Below are positions 1 to 10,100 of a DNA stretch of 64,000 nt, one piece after another. Each line of letters begins with the position of its first letter. Positions within the stretch are counted from its first letter, which is position 1. Location: the NCBI GenBank assembly GCA_903896545.1, contig CAITYF010000056.1:1-64000 (forward strand), read 5' to 3'. The position numbers were made by a program, and so were the translations under genes. The stretch comes from an uncultured Myxococcales bacterium (lineage in GTDB: Bacteria > Myxococcota_A > UBA9042). Below the pieces are notes generated by a model, which saw only the letters and a program-made list of their open reading frames with translations, did not search any database and was not told the DNA's origin.

Positions 1-1920
1 CGCCGCCGTGCCGCCCGCGAGCGTCCCGAGCGTGTCCGGAGCGACGAAGTTCACCAGCATCTTGCCCGAATCACCCGGCGTGAGCTGGAACAGGTTCGCT
101 GCCGGCGCGCCGGTCGAGAAGAACGTGCTCGCGCCCGACGTGCACTTCGTGCCGCCGCCGCCAAACGCGCCCGCCGCCTGATAGCAGCTGACGAGCGTCG
201 CGCCCTTGAAGACGCACGGGCCAGTGCCGCTATTCTTCACGATGAGCGACAGCAACTTGGACTTGCCGTAGGGCAGCAGACCGAAGTTCAGCGGCTGCGG
301 AACCAGATCCACTTTGCAAGTTGTACCATCGGCACGGTGGGCGATGAGCAGCACCTTGAAGTCCGGCGTGCCCTGATCTGCCGAGTGAATGTGCAACGTC
401 GCCGTCGCCACCTGACCCGAAGTTCCTTTGTTCTGGAAGCGCACGTTGAAGTCGACAAGATTCTGCGGGTCGATCGTGCTCGGATTCGGCGGAATGCCCG
501 CGGGCGGAATCGTCATCGCCGGATCGATCGAGAATTCGCTCAGCGCGTCATCCGTGATCGCGATTTCCGTGACTTCCAGCGGAGCTGAACCTTCGTTGTA
601 CAGCGTCACTTTGCGCTTGGCGTACAGGACGTTCGGCGGCGCGGCTTTGCCGACAAACGCGTAGTCCGCCACGCAATCCTGCGTCGGATCGGTGCACGGC
701 GCGTCGTTCACCGAGACGCGAATCTTCGGCGTGTCCGTGTGCGCGTACATCGGCACCGCAACTTCCGGATCGCTGCCATCGTTGGAGTCCACCAGAATCG
801 AGCCCACCGCGGTGTTCGCCGGCAGCGGCTTGCTCGCTGTCAACGTGACGGTCACTTTCTGACCTGCGCTATTGGGCTCCAGCGTGTACGGCGGCGGCGG
901 CGAAATCTTCACGTCCGCGGCAGGCACCGTCGAGAGCGACGACAACTTCAGATCCGTCACCTGCAACGTCGCCAAACCCTTGTTCGTGATCTGGAAAACG
1001 CCGTCCTTGACGTCGCCGATCTTCATCGAGTCGTAGTCGAGCTTGGTCGGGAAAATGCTGATGAGCGGCGCGATCTCGTTGCCCAACACCGGCGCGCTGA
1101 TCTTGCGCTTGTCGTCGGTCTCGACCTGCAGCGTCCCCGTGTCGCTGTTGCCCTTCGTCGGCTTGTACTCCACGGTCACGATCGCTGAGGCGCCCGCCTC
1201 GATCGGCGTCGTCGCGTCCGGCATCGCAAGGACCTTGAAGTCCTCCGATCCCGACGCCGCCAGCGCGACGTGCGTCACCTTCAGCGGCTTGGTCGAGTAG
1301 TTGATGAGCTTCACGTCGATCGTCGGCGCGTCGCCCGTCTTCACGTTGCCAAAGTCGACCGGGCTGGGCTGAATCGCGAGCGTGTTGCCGGAGGTCACGA
1401 CTTCGATCGGAATCTGCAGCAGCTTCTTCGTGCTGTCCGTCGCGTTCGTGTCCAGCTGCAGCGTGATGTTGCGCACACCCGGCGCTTCGGGGAGGTAGGT
1501 AATCTTGAAGTCGTAGTGGTCGCCAGGATTCGTGATGTCGATGAAGCTCGTCGCCGTCGGCATCGCCGCCGCGAGTTCCGTCGTCAGGCCCTTCAACAGC
1601 GCCGGCGTCGCCGCGGTCAGACGCGGGTTGTGCAAGCGCAGAATGCCCTTGTTGCCGATGTGCGTGATGCGAACCGTGTAGACCTGCGCCGGATCCGTCG
1701 GCAGCTTGTCGAGGAACGAGATCTTCGCCGGATCGACCTTGTAGCGCACATCAAAATCCACGCCGAGCTTGCCGTCCGTACCCTTGTTCGGGTCAAACGG
1801 ATCGCTGGCGCTGCTGGACGTCGTCGTGTTGGAGCAGCTGGCGAGCCCGCCCATAACGGCAGAAGCGGCCAAAACCACAGCGCACAGGCGAGCGGTCAGG
1901 GAGTGCGAAGCAAACTTCAT
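1..1920 (-). CDS. Large ASH/choice-of-anchor-D repeat lipoprotein (C-terminus cut by window edge)
   Basis: The frame is open from the ATG at 1918-1920 to base 1 (640 codons with no stop), so the C-terminus lies outside the window; that is probably why the ORF track omits it. The N-terminus MKFASHSLTARLCAVVL is followed by a lipobox (VMGGLASC), which predicts lipid anchoring. The body consists of repeated about 100-residue beta modules with phrases such as VDFGNVKTGD, LDYDSMKIGD and LNFGLLPYGK. These are typical of ASH/SPD-2/Hydin or choice-of-anchor D domains. It resembles the lipoproteins at 2053-4239 and 17068-24259. The function is unknown; a surface or periplasmic scaffold or adhesin is inferred. 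Whether it ends in the DLDLHF-type domain of its paralogues cannot be seen. Confidence 0.85.
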   Translation of the reverse strand, partial: MKFASHSLTARLCAVVLAASAVMGGLASCSNTTTSSSASDPFDPNKGTDGKLGVDFDVRYKVDPAKISFLDKLPTDPAQVYTVRITHIGNKGILRLHNPRLTAATPALLKGLTTELAAAMPTATSFIDITNPGDHYDFKITYLPEAPGVRNITLQLDTNATDSTKKLLQIPIEVVTSGNTLAIQPSPVDFGNVKTGDAPTIDVKLINYSTKPLKVTHVALAASGSEDFKVLAMPDATTPIEAGASAIVTVEYKPTKGNSDTGTLQVETDDKRKISAPVLGNEIAPLISIFPTKLDYDSMKIGDVKDGVFQITNKGLATLQVTDLKLSSLSTVPAADVKISPPPPYTLEPNSAGQKVTVTLTASKPLPANTAVGSILVDSNDGSDPEVAVPMYAHTDTPKIRVSVNDAPCTDPTQDCVADYAFVGKAAPPNVLYAKRKVTLYNEGSAPLEVTEIAITDDALSEFSIDPAMTIPPAGIPPNPSTIDPQNLVDFNVRFQNKGTSGQVATATLHIHSADQGTPDFKVLLIAHRADGTTCKVDLVPQPLNFGLLPYGKSKLLSLIVKNSGTGPCVFKGATLVSCYQAAGAFGGGGTKCTSGASTFFSTGAPAANLFQLTPGDSGKMLVNFVAPDTLGTLAGGTAA

Positions 1921-1937
1921 CGTGGTCCTCGTCGAAC

Positions 1938-1949
1938 GCGAACGTTCGC
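1938..1949. promoter_or_regulatory. 12-bp perfect palindrome upstream of the partial lipoprotein gene
   Basis: GCGAACGTTCGC is a perfect palindrome lying 18 bases upstream of the ATG of the minus-strand lipoprotein gene. Its core AACGTTCG also occurs in the leader of the next gene upstream (4319-4326). It could be an operator or a chance palindrome; no protein is assigned to it. Confidence 0.3.
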
Positions 1950-2052
1950 TTGCTGACGTTGCCTGTGGTCGTTGCGCTCCGCCCCCGCGCGAGCGCATCG
2001 CCCCCAAGCCTCATTCGTCAGGGCCGCACCTTTCGGCGGCAGCCCGTGGGGC

Positions 2053-4239
2053 CTAGTAGACCGGTGCCGGGAAATTCGGCGTCACAACCTTGGCCTTGGC
2101 CGCGGTCAGCTTGCCTTCAATGGTCGCCGACGGCCAATCGATGGTCGCCACGTACCACAAGTCTTTCTTCTTGATGTCGTACACGTCCTCGAACTGCTCC
2201 TGACCGTACACGTAGATACGCACCGTCGAAGTCGACACGCCGAATCCGTGGTCGTCGTAGTAGTGCACGCCAACCGAGTACAGCTTGCCATCTTCAGGGA
2301 GCGTCAGGTTCAAGTTCTCCGGACCGGCGCCGTCGGTGTCGTCGCGATCCAGGTGCGGATTGTCGTCGACGTTCGGGTCGTAGCTGCCCCATTCGAGGAC
2401 CTTGCCGCTGCCGCAGTTGAACCAGAAGCAGTCGTAGCCGTCTGCGAACCACGGATCCGGCGTGCCGTCACCGTCGAGGTCAATCGCCGTCGCCGCGTAG
2501 GGGTGGGCAAAGTGCAGGTCCAAGTCGGCGCCCGCGTTCGGGCCTTCGTTCGACTCATCCGTGTCGCCCGGCGTGTGCCAAATCAGCTCGACGTGAATCG
2601 CCTGGTCCGGCAGCACTTTGACGAGCTTCGCGGCAGGCGCGCAGCTTTCCTTGCCCTGGTCGTCCGACACAGTGAGGCGGAACGTGTAGTCACCCGCGAC
2701 GTTCGGCGTGAACGTGACGGTCTTGTTCGTGTCCGTCGGCGTGAACTTGGAGACCGAGCCTGCGGGCGGGGTCACTTCCCATTTGTACTTGGCGATGTTC
2801 GGGTAGCTCTGACTGGCATCCAGGTGCAGCACGGTCTGCGGCACCACGGCGTCGCCTTCCAGCACCTGAATCACCGCCGTCGGGCAGTCGCCGACCGAGC
2901 CAAAGCCGTTCACCGGCACGTTGACCGGCGTGTTCGGCGAATCCGGCGCAGAGACGACGACCACCGCGGTGTCGAGCACCGGCGAGCCATCCGCACCCTT
3001 TTCAGCCACAGCCGCCGGCGTGTACGTCACAACGAACGTCGCCTGACTATTCTTGTCAATCGTCAGCGGCGCCGCGTCCGACGGCGCTTTGCCGCCCGTC
3101 GCCTGAATCGACGCGAAGTCGATGGCGAAGTTGCCCGCACCCGGCGGATCTGCAAACGCCAGACTGGTCACCTTCACGGCTTCATCGCCGCAGGACTTCA
3201 GCGTCACGTTCTGCTTGGCCACCTGACCGACCTGCGAGCCGCCGAACACCACTTCACCCGGAATCACCTTCAGGCACGGACCGGTCGAGTTCACCTTCAC
3301 AGCGACGCGCTTCCAACCCGGACCGCCTTCCGCCGTGAGCGACGGATCGTTGGTGTGCAAGATGATGTCGCCGTTGCGCGGGTTGTCGTCCTTGCCCTTG
3401 TAGTTCACGACGACTTCCTTCGACGCGCCCGGCGCGAGGTCAATCGGCGGCGCGAGCTTGATGACCGCCGTCGTCTGGTATTCCGCGCCGTCGATGACCA
3501 ACGTGAACGAATCGTCCAGCGCCGTCGCATCGATTTCCTGGATGTTCAGATTCGCAGTGCCCTGGTTCTTGATGGTGAACGTCTGCGAGCTCGTCGCCGG
3601 CGCCTTCACAAAGCCCATGTCCACCTGGTCCGCCGTCACGATCTTCGGCACGCCCGACGCGGTCTTGATGTTGATGTTGAAGTCGGGAATCGGCGTCGGC
3701 GAGGTCGCGTCATTGGTCACAATGTGCAGGTGCGCGTTGCGCGTCTGGTCATCCGCCGGCTTGGTAAAGCGCACGGTGATCTTGACGCTGGTCGCACCCG
3801 TGCCGCCGGTCTGCGCGACGTTCGGCCACTTGGTCGATTCACACGGCGTCGTGCCGTCGGGACCAAAGCAGGTGAACGCGGGCGCATCCTCAGGCGCGGG
3901 CGAGGTGTACAGCAACTTCACACTAGTCAGCGCGAGCGGGCTGTTGCCGTTGTTCAACACCTGAAATTCCAGGGACGTGTCGCCGCCGCCGGTGTTCACG
4001 ATTTTGGTCGCGTTGTGCGAAACCGCGCCGTTCGAGTCCGTCACTTTGATGACCGGACGGCACTCGATCGAGAAGCCACCGCTGGTGCCGCAGTTGCCGC
4101 CCGTGGTGGTGCCGTTGCCCGTGCCATTGCCGGTACCGGTGTTGTTGCCGTTGTTGGTCGTGCCGCAGCCCACGGCAACGGTCAAAGCCATCAGGCTCAC
4201 GGTCAAGGTTCGCAGGGCGGAACGGAATCGAGGCGTCAT
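2053..4239 (-). CDS. ASH-repeat / PKD-like lipoprotein with DLDLHF-type C-terminal domain
   Basis: The start is placed at MTPRFRSALRTLTV (4239) instead of the ORF-track start at 4332, because it gives a clean lipoprotein signal ending in TVAVGC. The mature protein (about 728 residues in the precursor) begins with a Gly/Thr/Asn-rich linker. ASH/Hydin-like repeats follow (VDMGFVKAPATSSQTF, EVVFGGSQVGQVA), then a PKD-like segment (LHLDASQSYPNIAKYKWEV). The C-terminal domain carries GADLDLHFAHP, FDCFWFN-like and DDTDGAGPENLNL motifs. The acidic DxDxD-rich stretches suggest Ca2+ binding (inference). It is one of five paralogues around the TPR/VWA module. It is probably transcribed from its own promoter with a dyad in the leader. 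The function is unknown. Confidence 0.9.
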   Translation of the reverse strand: MTPRFRSALRTLTVSLMALTVAVGCGTTNNGNNTGTGNGTGNGTTTGGNCGTSGGFSIECRPVIKVTDSNGAVSHNATKIVNTGGGDTSLEFQVLNNGNSPLALTSVKLLYTSPAPEDAPAFTCFGPDGTTPCESTKWPNVAQTGGTGATSVKITVRFTKPADDQTRNAHLHIVTNDATSPTPIPDFNINIKTASGVPKIVTADQVDMGFVKAPATSSQTFTIKNQGTANLNIQEIDATALDDSFTLVIDGAEYQTTAVIKLAPPIDLAPGASKEVVVNYKGKDDNPRNGDIILHTNDPSLTAEGGPGWKRVAVKVNSTGPCLKVIPGEVVFGGSQVGQVAKQNVTLKSCGDEAVKVTSLAFADPPGAGNFAIDFASIQATGGKAPSDAAPLTIDKNSQATFVVTYTPAAVAEKGADGSPVLDTAVVVVSAPDSPNTPVNVPVNGFGSVGDCPTAVIQVLEGDAVVPQTVLHLDASQSYPNIAKYKWEVTPPAGSVSKFTPTDTNKTVTFTPNVAGDYTFRLTVSDDQGKESCAPAAKLVKVLPDQAIHVELIWHTPGDTDESNEGPNAGADLDLHFAHPYAATAIDLDGDGTPDPWFADGYDCFWFNCGSGKVLEWGSYDPNVDDNPHLDRDDTDGAGPENLNLTLPEDGKLYSVGVHYYDDHGFGVSTSTVRIYVYGQEQFEDVYDIKKKDLWYVATIDWPSATIEGKLTAAKAKVVTPNFPAPVY

Positions 4240-4320
4240 CGTTTTGCCTTGTCGCAGGGCGCGTAGTCTTCCCGTCCAGCCAAGACCCACCCAAGGGTCG
4301 TGGCGTGAACACGTGTCAAA

Positions 4321-4358
4321 CGTTCGAGTCACCGTCGGAGTACACCGACAGTCGAACG
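4321..4358 (-). promoter_or_regulatory. Imperfect dyad in the leader of the 2053-4239 lipoprotein gene
   Basis: CGTTCGA at 4321-4327 pairs with TCGAACG at 4352-4358. Inside it, GTCGG at 4334-4338 pairs with CCGAC at 4345-4349 around a 6-nt loop. If the promoter proposed at 4364-4392 is right, the dyad covers about +1 to +37 of the transcript. It could therefore be an operator or a 5' mRNA hairpin. Confidence 0.4.
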
Positions 4359-4363
4359 CTACA

Positions 4364-4392
4364 CTCTAACGAAGATCTGCCCCAACCGGCAA
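4364..4392 (-). promoter_or_regulatory. Predicted sigma-70-type promoter for the 2053-4239 lipoprotein gene
   Basis: Read on the minus strand, TTGCCG (4387-4392) is separated by 17 bp from TTAGAG (4364-4369). This gives a start near 4357, about 118 nt before the chosen ATG. The match is moderate and rests on pattern only. Confidence 0.35.
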
Positions 4393-4465
4393 GTGATTCT
4401 TGGAACCGGTCGCGGCGCCGTCCTTTCGTCGCTCCGTGGCTCATTTGTCGCCCGATGGGGGTCGT

Positions 4466-4702
4466 TCAACGCAGCGTCGGGTCCGACTGCGACGCCGTCA
4501 GTGCGTCGTGCATCGACTTCTTCAGCGACAAAAGTCGCTCAAAAATGGCGCGGTGACGGCTTTCCACCCACATCGCCGCGGGTCGCGCGACGTGCCCGTC
4601 AATCGTCGTGGCGGTGAAGTCGATGAACTTCGCGCTCTCGCGTTCGACGGCGAACCCGCTTGAAGCGACTAGCAACATGAATGCAACGCAACATTTCTTC
4701 AC
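4466..4702 (-). CDS. Small secreted protein, paralogue of the gene at 4806-5060
   Basis: This 78-residue protein starts MKKCCVAFMLLVASSGFA, a plausible Sec signal peptide cleaved near residue 18. The two early cysteines are not in a lipobox. The mature part of about 60 residues has the pattern KFIDF...IDG..ARP......ESRHR..FERLLSLKKS. This aligns without gaps with the next gene upstream (KFYDF...IDG..KKP......ESRQR..FDKLLKLKKSF), at roughly 45% identity by eye. It is the last gene of the minus-strand TPR/VWA cluster, 103 bp from its paralogue. I do not recognise the family with confidence. The mature domain is basic and probably helical, so it may be a small periplasmic partner of the neighbouring TPR proteins. 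Confidence 0.75.
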   Translation of the reverse strand: MKKCCVAFMLLVASSGFAVERESAKFIDFTATTIDGHVARPAAMWVESRHRAIFERLLSLKKSMHDALTASQSDPTLR

Positions 4703-4805
4703 GGTTTCCTCCTCAAGCGGGCGATTTTGGCCCAGAAGCTCAGGAGGTCAGACGATCGTGCGCGGCAAAGGATCTGCGCGGGCACAACAATCTGGCGAGA
4801 TCGCG

Positions 4806-5060
4806 CTATTTCAGCGTGCGTTCTTTCGCCGACTCAATCAGCGTCGGACGGAACGACTTCTTCAGCTTCAACAGCTTGTCAAAACGCGCCCGCTGGCGGC
4901 TCTCCATGTACAGGGTCGTCGGCTTCTTGATTTCGCCGTCGATGAGCTGGTCGCTGAAGTCGTAGAACTTCGCTTTGTCGTCGGCCAACGCGGTCGCGGC
5001 GGGCATCAACCCGGCGATGGCGAGGGACAAGGCGACGATCTTCAAGTTCTTCTTGGCCAT
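4806..5060 (-). CDS. Small secreted protein, paralogue of the gene at 4466-4702
   Basis: An 84-residue protein with a Sec signal peptide (MAKKNLKIVALSLAIAGLMP, cleavage near ATALA). The mature domain shares the KFxDF..xxIDG..xxP..xxxESRxRxxFxxLLxLKKS pattern with its downstream neighbour, so the pair is a tandem duplication. A good ribosome-binding site (GAGGAG) precedes the ATG. It lies 90 bp downstream of the 660-residue TPR gene and is presumably co-transcribed with it. Small secreted proteins with a similar look occur near myxobacterial motility loci as far as I recall, but I could not verify this, so the function is left open. Confidence 0.75.
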   Translation of the reverse strand: MAKKNLKIVALSLAIAGLMPAATALADDKAKFYDFSDQLIDGEIKKPTTLYMESRQRARFDKLLKLKKSFRPTLIESAKERTLK

Positions 5061-5150
5061 TTTGCTCTCCTCACGAACGGTCAGCGGGCGTCAGTGTAGC
5101 GGTCGCGCCAGCAAGTGCAACGGTTTTCACGGCTCGTTCAGCCGCGGCGG

Positions 5151-7133
5151 TTACTTGGGCGCCGGATCCTGCGGCTTGTTGTTGGGATCCTTCGCCTGCT
5201 GCTCCAGCATCATGCCCTGTTCAATGGCCTGCACGCGGCTTTCGATGGCGATCGAGTTCTTCCACTTCAGCGCGAGCGCCGCTTCGGTCGCCACCGCGGC
5301 AGCCTTCAGCTTCGCGTAGTCCGGCGTCATCTTCTTCGGCGCCTTTTCGTACTTCTTCAGTTCCACGCGCGCGGCGTCCAACTGCGGCTTGACCTCGTCG
5401 GCCTTGGGCAGATTCGCGTCCTGAATGTAGCGCTTCCAGTACACAATCGCCTTCTTGCCATCGTTGAACGGCTGGTTGTTGTAGATCAGCGCGAGGCGGA
5501 CAAGAATCGCCACGCGGGTCGCATCCTTCGCCAGCACTTTCTCATAGATCTCAGCGGCTTTCTTCGGCTCGCGCTTACCTTCCAACGCCAAGGCGTAGCC
5601 GGTGAGCGCTTCCAGGTTGTCCTGCTCGATGGCCAGCGCCAAGCGATACTGCTTCTCCGCATCGCGGTAGTTGAGGTATTCCAAGTAGATCGCGCCAAGG
5701 TTCATGCGCGCGCTCGCCGCATTCGGGTTCAGCTTCACGGCACGGTCAAACGCGACCACCGCCTTCGGCAGGTCGCCCAGACGGACGTACGCGAGGCCCA
5801 AGTTCGCCAGCGCTTCCGGGTTCGCCGGGTCGAGCGCGAGCACCTTGTCTTCCAGAATCCAGCGCGCGATGTCGTTGTTGCCCTGACGCAGCTTGATCAG
5901 ACCGCGAATGTTCAGCGCGATCGTGTCCTCGCGGTTGGCGCGCAACGCGGTGCGCACAAACTGTTCGGCGAGGTCCAGGTTGTCCTGATCCAGATAGTAA
6001 ATCGCCAGCGTCACGTTCGCGACCGTGTTGTCCGGATCCTGACCGCGGATCGACTCGCACACGCTCTTGGCTTGGTCTGCCAGCTGCGTCGCGCGCGCCT
6101 TGTCGCCCGCTTCCAACGCACGCCGCGACTCTGCGAGGCTCGCCCGCGCGATGTACGCCTGCGCTGAAAGCTGCAGGGACTTCTCGTGGTCGTCCTGCGG
6201 GGCGATCGCCTTGGCCTGCTCGTACGCGGCGACGGCTTCTTTCCACTTGCCCTGACGTTCCAGCGACATGCCCAGGTTGAAGTACGCTTCATAAAAGCGC
6301 TTATCCGCGTTCACGGCCTTCTGAAACTCAACCGCCGCGCCGGTGTAATCCGGACCGCACTTCGCGCAACGGCCGTCGGAGGTCGTGCAAATCGCCGGGC
6401 AGCTGTAGGTCGAGCACTGGCCAGTCGACGTGTTGATATACTCGCCGACTTTGCACGGACCCGCGCCTTCCGACCTGTTTTCAAGCAGTTCCTTGCCCGT
6501 GCACTCGCGTTCCTGCAGGAAGCAACCCGCCGAGCCAGCCTGGCAGCGCACGTACGTCTTCTCAACCGGAGCGGCCGGCGCGCCATCCGCGGGAGGAAGC
6601 GCCGCCAGTTCCTTCAGCCAGTCACCACACCAACGCGGCGGACCCGCCTTCAGCTCTTCGGGCTTGCACTCGTAGGTGTCCTGCTCGCAGGTCAGATCGC
6701 GCTTGCCGCCGACCCACGGCTCGCACGGCACGTCTTCGCTTTTCTTTTCCATCTTGCCGGGAATCGGCTGACCTGCGTCGTCCAACGCCGGCACTTCCTT
6801 TTCCACGGACCGCGAAAACCGCGCGCAACGCGTGATGGCGCACGATTCCGGCGCGTCAATCGCCACGCTCGCACACGCTGGCGGCGCGATGCGGACGCAT
6901 TCTTTGCCCAAGGACACAAATCCCGGATTGCAGCATTCGCCGTTCTCCAGCATTTGATACGGATTGCACTTGGGCAGTTTGCGCAGCGCCGCCGCCAAAC
7001 CTGCGCGCATCGACGCTTCGACTTCCGTCGACAGGCTGGGCAGGTGGTCCTCGCCGTTTGCCGCAAACGCCGGGGTGGCCAGCGGCAGGGCAAGCAGGGC
7101 AATCAAACTCGTGGTCGTCAAAGTCAGCTTCAT
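5151..7133 (-). CDS. Periplasmic TPR protein with Cys-rich N-terminal region, probable gliding-module component
   Basis: 660 residues with a Sec signal peptide (MKLTLTTTSLIALLALPLATPAFA) and no lipobox. Residues about 50-250 are rich in cysteine (for example CNPYQMLENGECCNPGF and CPAICTTSDGRCAKCGP), suggesting disulphide-bonded or EGF-like folds in the periplasm. From about residue 255 on there are tandem TPRs (AYFNLGMSLERQGKWKEAVAAYEQ, PEALANLGLAYVRLGDLPKAVVAFD and others), then a charged helical tail. The AGGA box 6 nt before the ATG supports the start. It sits 63 bp after the 1182-residue TPR gene in the same direction. TPR proteins of the Myxococcus Glt complex (GltC, GltD, GltE) occupy the same compartment, so it is probably a structural part of the module. 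A one-to-one orthologue is not assigned. Confidence 0.85.
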   Translation of the reverse strand: MKLTLTTTSLIALLALPLATPAFAANGEDHLPSLSTEVEASMRAGLAAALRKLPKCNPYQMLENGECCNPGFVSLGKECVRIAPPACASVAIDAPESCAITRCARFSRSVEKEVPALDDAGQPIPGKMEKKSEDVPCEPWVGGKRDLTCEQDTYECKPEELKAGPPRWCGDWLKELAALPPADGAPAAPVEKTYVRCQAGSAGCFLQERECTGKELLENRSEGAGPCKVGEYINTSTGQCSTYSCPAICTTSDGRCAKCGPDYTGAAVEFQKAVNADKRFYEAYFNLGMSLERQGKWKEAVAAYEQAKAIAPQDDHEKSLQLSAQAYIARASLAESRRALEAGDKARATQLADQAKSVCESIRGQDPDNTVANVTLAIYYLDQDNLDLAEQFVRTALRANREDTIALNIRGLIKLRQGNNDIARWILEDKVLALDPANPEALANLGLAYVRLGDLPKAVVAFDRAVKLNPNAASARMNLGAIYLEYLNYRDAEKQYRLALAIEQDNLEALTGYALALEGKREPKKAAEIYEKVLAKDATRVAILVRLALIYNNQPFNDGKKAIVYWKRYIQDANLPKADEVKPQLDAARVELKKYEKAPKKMTPDYAKLKAAAVATEAALALKWKNSIAIESRVQAIEQGMMLEQQAKDPNNKPQDPAPK

Positions 7134-7196
7134 CGGGTTCCTCGCGGTGCCGGCAAAACGCGGCTGCCGTTGTCTCAGGTACGATTGATCCTGGCG

Positions 7197-10100
7197 TTAC
7201 TTGGCCGCGGGCGCTTCCGCCTTGGGCTTGTAGGACGCCGTCAACTTGCCGCGCCGCACCGACGTCACAAACGCCGCCGAGGTCGCCGCATCCGTCGCTT
7301 TGTCCGACTTGACCGCCGTAATGGCCTTGGGCAGGTTCGGATCCTTCTCGATCGTCGGGAACGCGTTCGGATTCACTCGCGCCGCGTAGTCGCCCGCTTC
7401 TTTGGACCACTTGTTGTACACGCCTGCGTTGTGCGCCAGCGTGATCGCGAAGTTCAAGCCAGCGAGCGCCTGCTCTTCAATCGGAACCGCCAGTTTTTCG
7501 ATTTCCTGACGGTACTTGTCTTCCAGATCCGGGTTGGCCTTGACCTCCGGCGGAATGGGCGCGTTGAACAGGTCTTCCTTGAACTTGAAGTACAACAGAC
7601 CGATGCGGAACGCCGACGCCGCGGCCCACGAGCGACCGTTGGTCGGCAGCGTCGCGTCCATGACCTCGTGGTAGCCCTTTTCCGCTTTCTTCAGCAGTTC
7701 GGCCTTCTTCTGCAGCACGCCACCCAGCTGCGACATCTTCTTGACGGTCTTCAGCGTCACAACGTCGAAGTCGTCAAAGTCGTACTCGGCTTTGTGGAAC
7801 ACCGCTTGACCGTAGTAGAACGGTGCGCGGCCCTTGGCGCCATCTTTGGCCGCGAACGCCTTGACCGCCGCATCCGCCGTCTTCACGACGTCCTTGCGGT
7901 TCTTCGCCGGGTTGTCCAAGCGCAGCGCTTCCACGCGACGACCCAGCGATTCAACCGCGAGATCCGGACGCGCCGCGCCGTACTTCTTCTCGACCACGCC
8001 GTACTGCGCCGCCGCGAGCTTCGCGCCATCGGCGCCCAGCTTCTCCAGAACGTGGGCTTTCTCCATTTCGGCATCCGGAATCGAGGTCTTCAACTCCGTC
8101 GCCCGCGCCGCATCCTTGCCTTCCGGCTTCAAGGACGAGGCCACGCCGATGAACTTGTCATACGCCGCCGCCGATTCCTTGTAGTTCTGCAAGGCGTTCA
8201 GGATCGCGCCGGCGTTAATCAGCGCCTGCGCCGCGTCCGCGTTGTCACGCAGCTTGGCCATGTTCAAGAACGCGTCGGCCGCGTCGCGGAACTGCGTCAT
8301 CTGCTCGTACACCAGACCGATGGCAAACATGGCTTCCGGGGCAATCTTGGCCTTCGGGAAGTCCTTGATGACCGCCTCGTATTCCTTAATCGCCTTGATG
8401 TCTTCCTTCTGGTCTTCGTAGAGCACCGCTTTGTTGTACATCGCCGACGCCGCCAACTCCGGCTCATCCTTGCGGAACTCGCGGATCACCGTGTCGTACT
8501 TCGCGTGCGCGTTCTCGTAGTCCTTCTTCTCCGCCAGCTCGCGCGCCTGCTCGCCGACCGCGACCACGATGTACTTCCGCAGATCCGCCGTTTCCAGAAC
8601 GATGCGGCCCTTACGCACCAGCATTTTGCGCGACCACTCTTCGATCGCGACCCAGTTCTTCTGGCGCGCGTAGATGTCGATCAACGTCTTGACCGCGATT
8701 TCCGCCGTCTTGGACTCCGGCTTGAAGTCGTGGACCTGCACAAAGCGCTTCGTCGCCTCTTCATACTGACCGCGGTCGTAATACGTCGCCGCCGCCAGGT
8801 ACATGATTTCGGGCACCTTCGAACCGCGATTGCCGAGCTTGCCCTTGGACTTGAGCTGCTCCATCAGGTTCACGTAGGTATCCGCGCCCTTGATGTAGTC
8901 GACTTCCAGCGGGTGCAACGGCTCCGCCGCCTTCGGCGTGCCCGACTGACGAATCTCGTCCTCGGTCTTCGGCTCGCGCTTGACCTTCGTGACCTTCACG
9001 CCCTTGCCGTCATCCGCGCGGACGTTATCCGGCACGAGCGACGGGCACGTGGCCTTCTCGACCCACTTGCCGTTCTCCAGGCACACGTGCGTCTTGCGCA
9101 TCAGCTCTTCCACGGAATAGAGCAGGCCCAACGCCGCGTCCTCCACGTATTCGCCCGCCGTATCCAGCTCGATGACGCGCTTGTACTGCTGACGCGAACC
9201 CTCGTAGTCCTTCAACTGGTCAAACAAAATTTCCGCGTAGTAGAAGTTGACGATGTACGCCTTCTTGGAGTTCGGGTACCGGCGCACAAACTCGTTGTAG
9301 TCCTTCGCAGCGGCTGCGTACTCCGGCTTCGCCAGCGTCGATTCCTTCGACTCTTCCTCGATCTTCTGCGCCGCCTGGTGGTGGTGATTGGCCACGTACA
9401 GCAACAGGGTCTCGCCCATCTTCTGCGCCTTGTCCACGGACTCCGCGTTGCCCTTGTTAGCGGCAATCCACGGGCTCGTGCGGTCATCCGTAAACGCGAG
9501 GAAGTCGCGTACGGCCTTCTCGATGTCCGGGAAGTTGCCGATCTTCTTGCGCACGTCGATGATCTGCTCGTGCCAATCCACGCAGCGCTTGTCGCTCGGC
9601 TTGTTCTCGATGAAGTGGTGGAACAGCTCGATGGCGTTCTCGTCCTTGTCCGTGGCGATGTAGATTTCAGCCAGCTTTTCCAAGCGCAGCCACATGCCCT
9701 TCTCGCCTTCCACCTGAGCGAAGTAGTCCTTGGCTTCCGGCCAGCCGTGATCCAGCTCGCCAAACGCCTGGACCAGGTCCTTGAGCGCCTGATCGCGGAA
9801 CTCGATCTTGCCGCCGACCTTGTCGTCGCCAATTTCCTTCACGACCTGCTGGAACGTCTCGATCGTGCGACGGAATTCGCGCAAGTTGTAGTACACCCAG
9901 CCCAACTTGTAGAGGGCGTAGTTGAACATCGGCGCACCCTTGTAGTTCTGGGTGATCTTCTCGTAGTTCATCTTCGCGAGCGTCAGGTTGTTCGCCTCAA
10001 AGAAGTGTTCCGCGAGCGCCAAGTGCGTCTGCGCGATGTACTTCGACTGCTGAAAGTTCTGCACCAGCTTGTTCAGGTACTGCACGCCCTTGTTGGACAG

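Noticed and set aside
1972-4266. 764-codon plus-strand ORF
   Set aside because: Antisense to the 2053-4239 lipoprotein, which has a signal peptide, lipobox and recognisable repeats.
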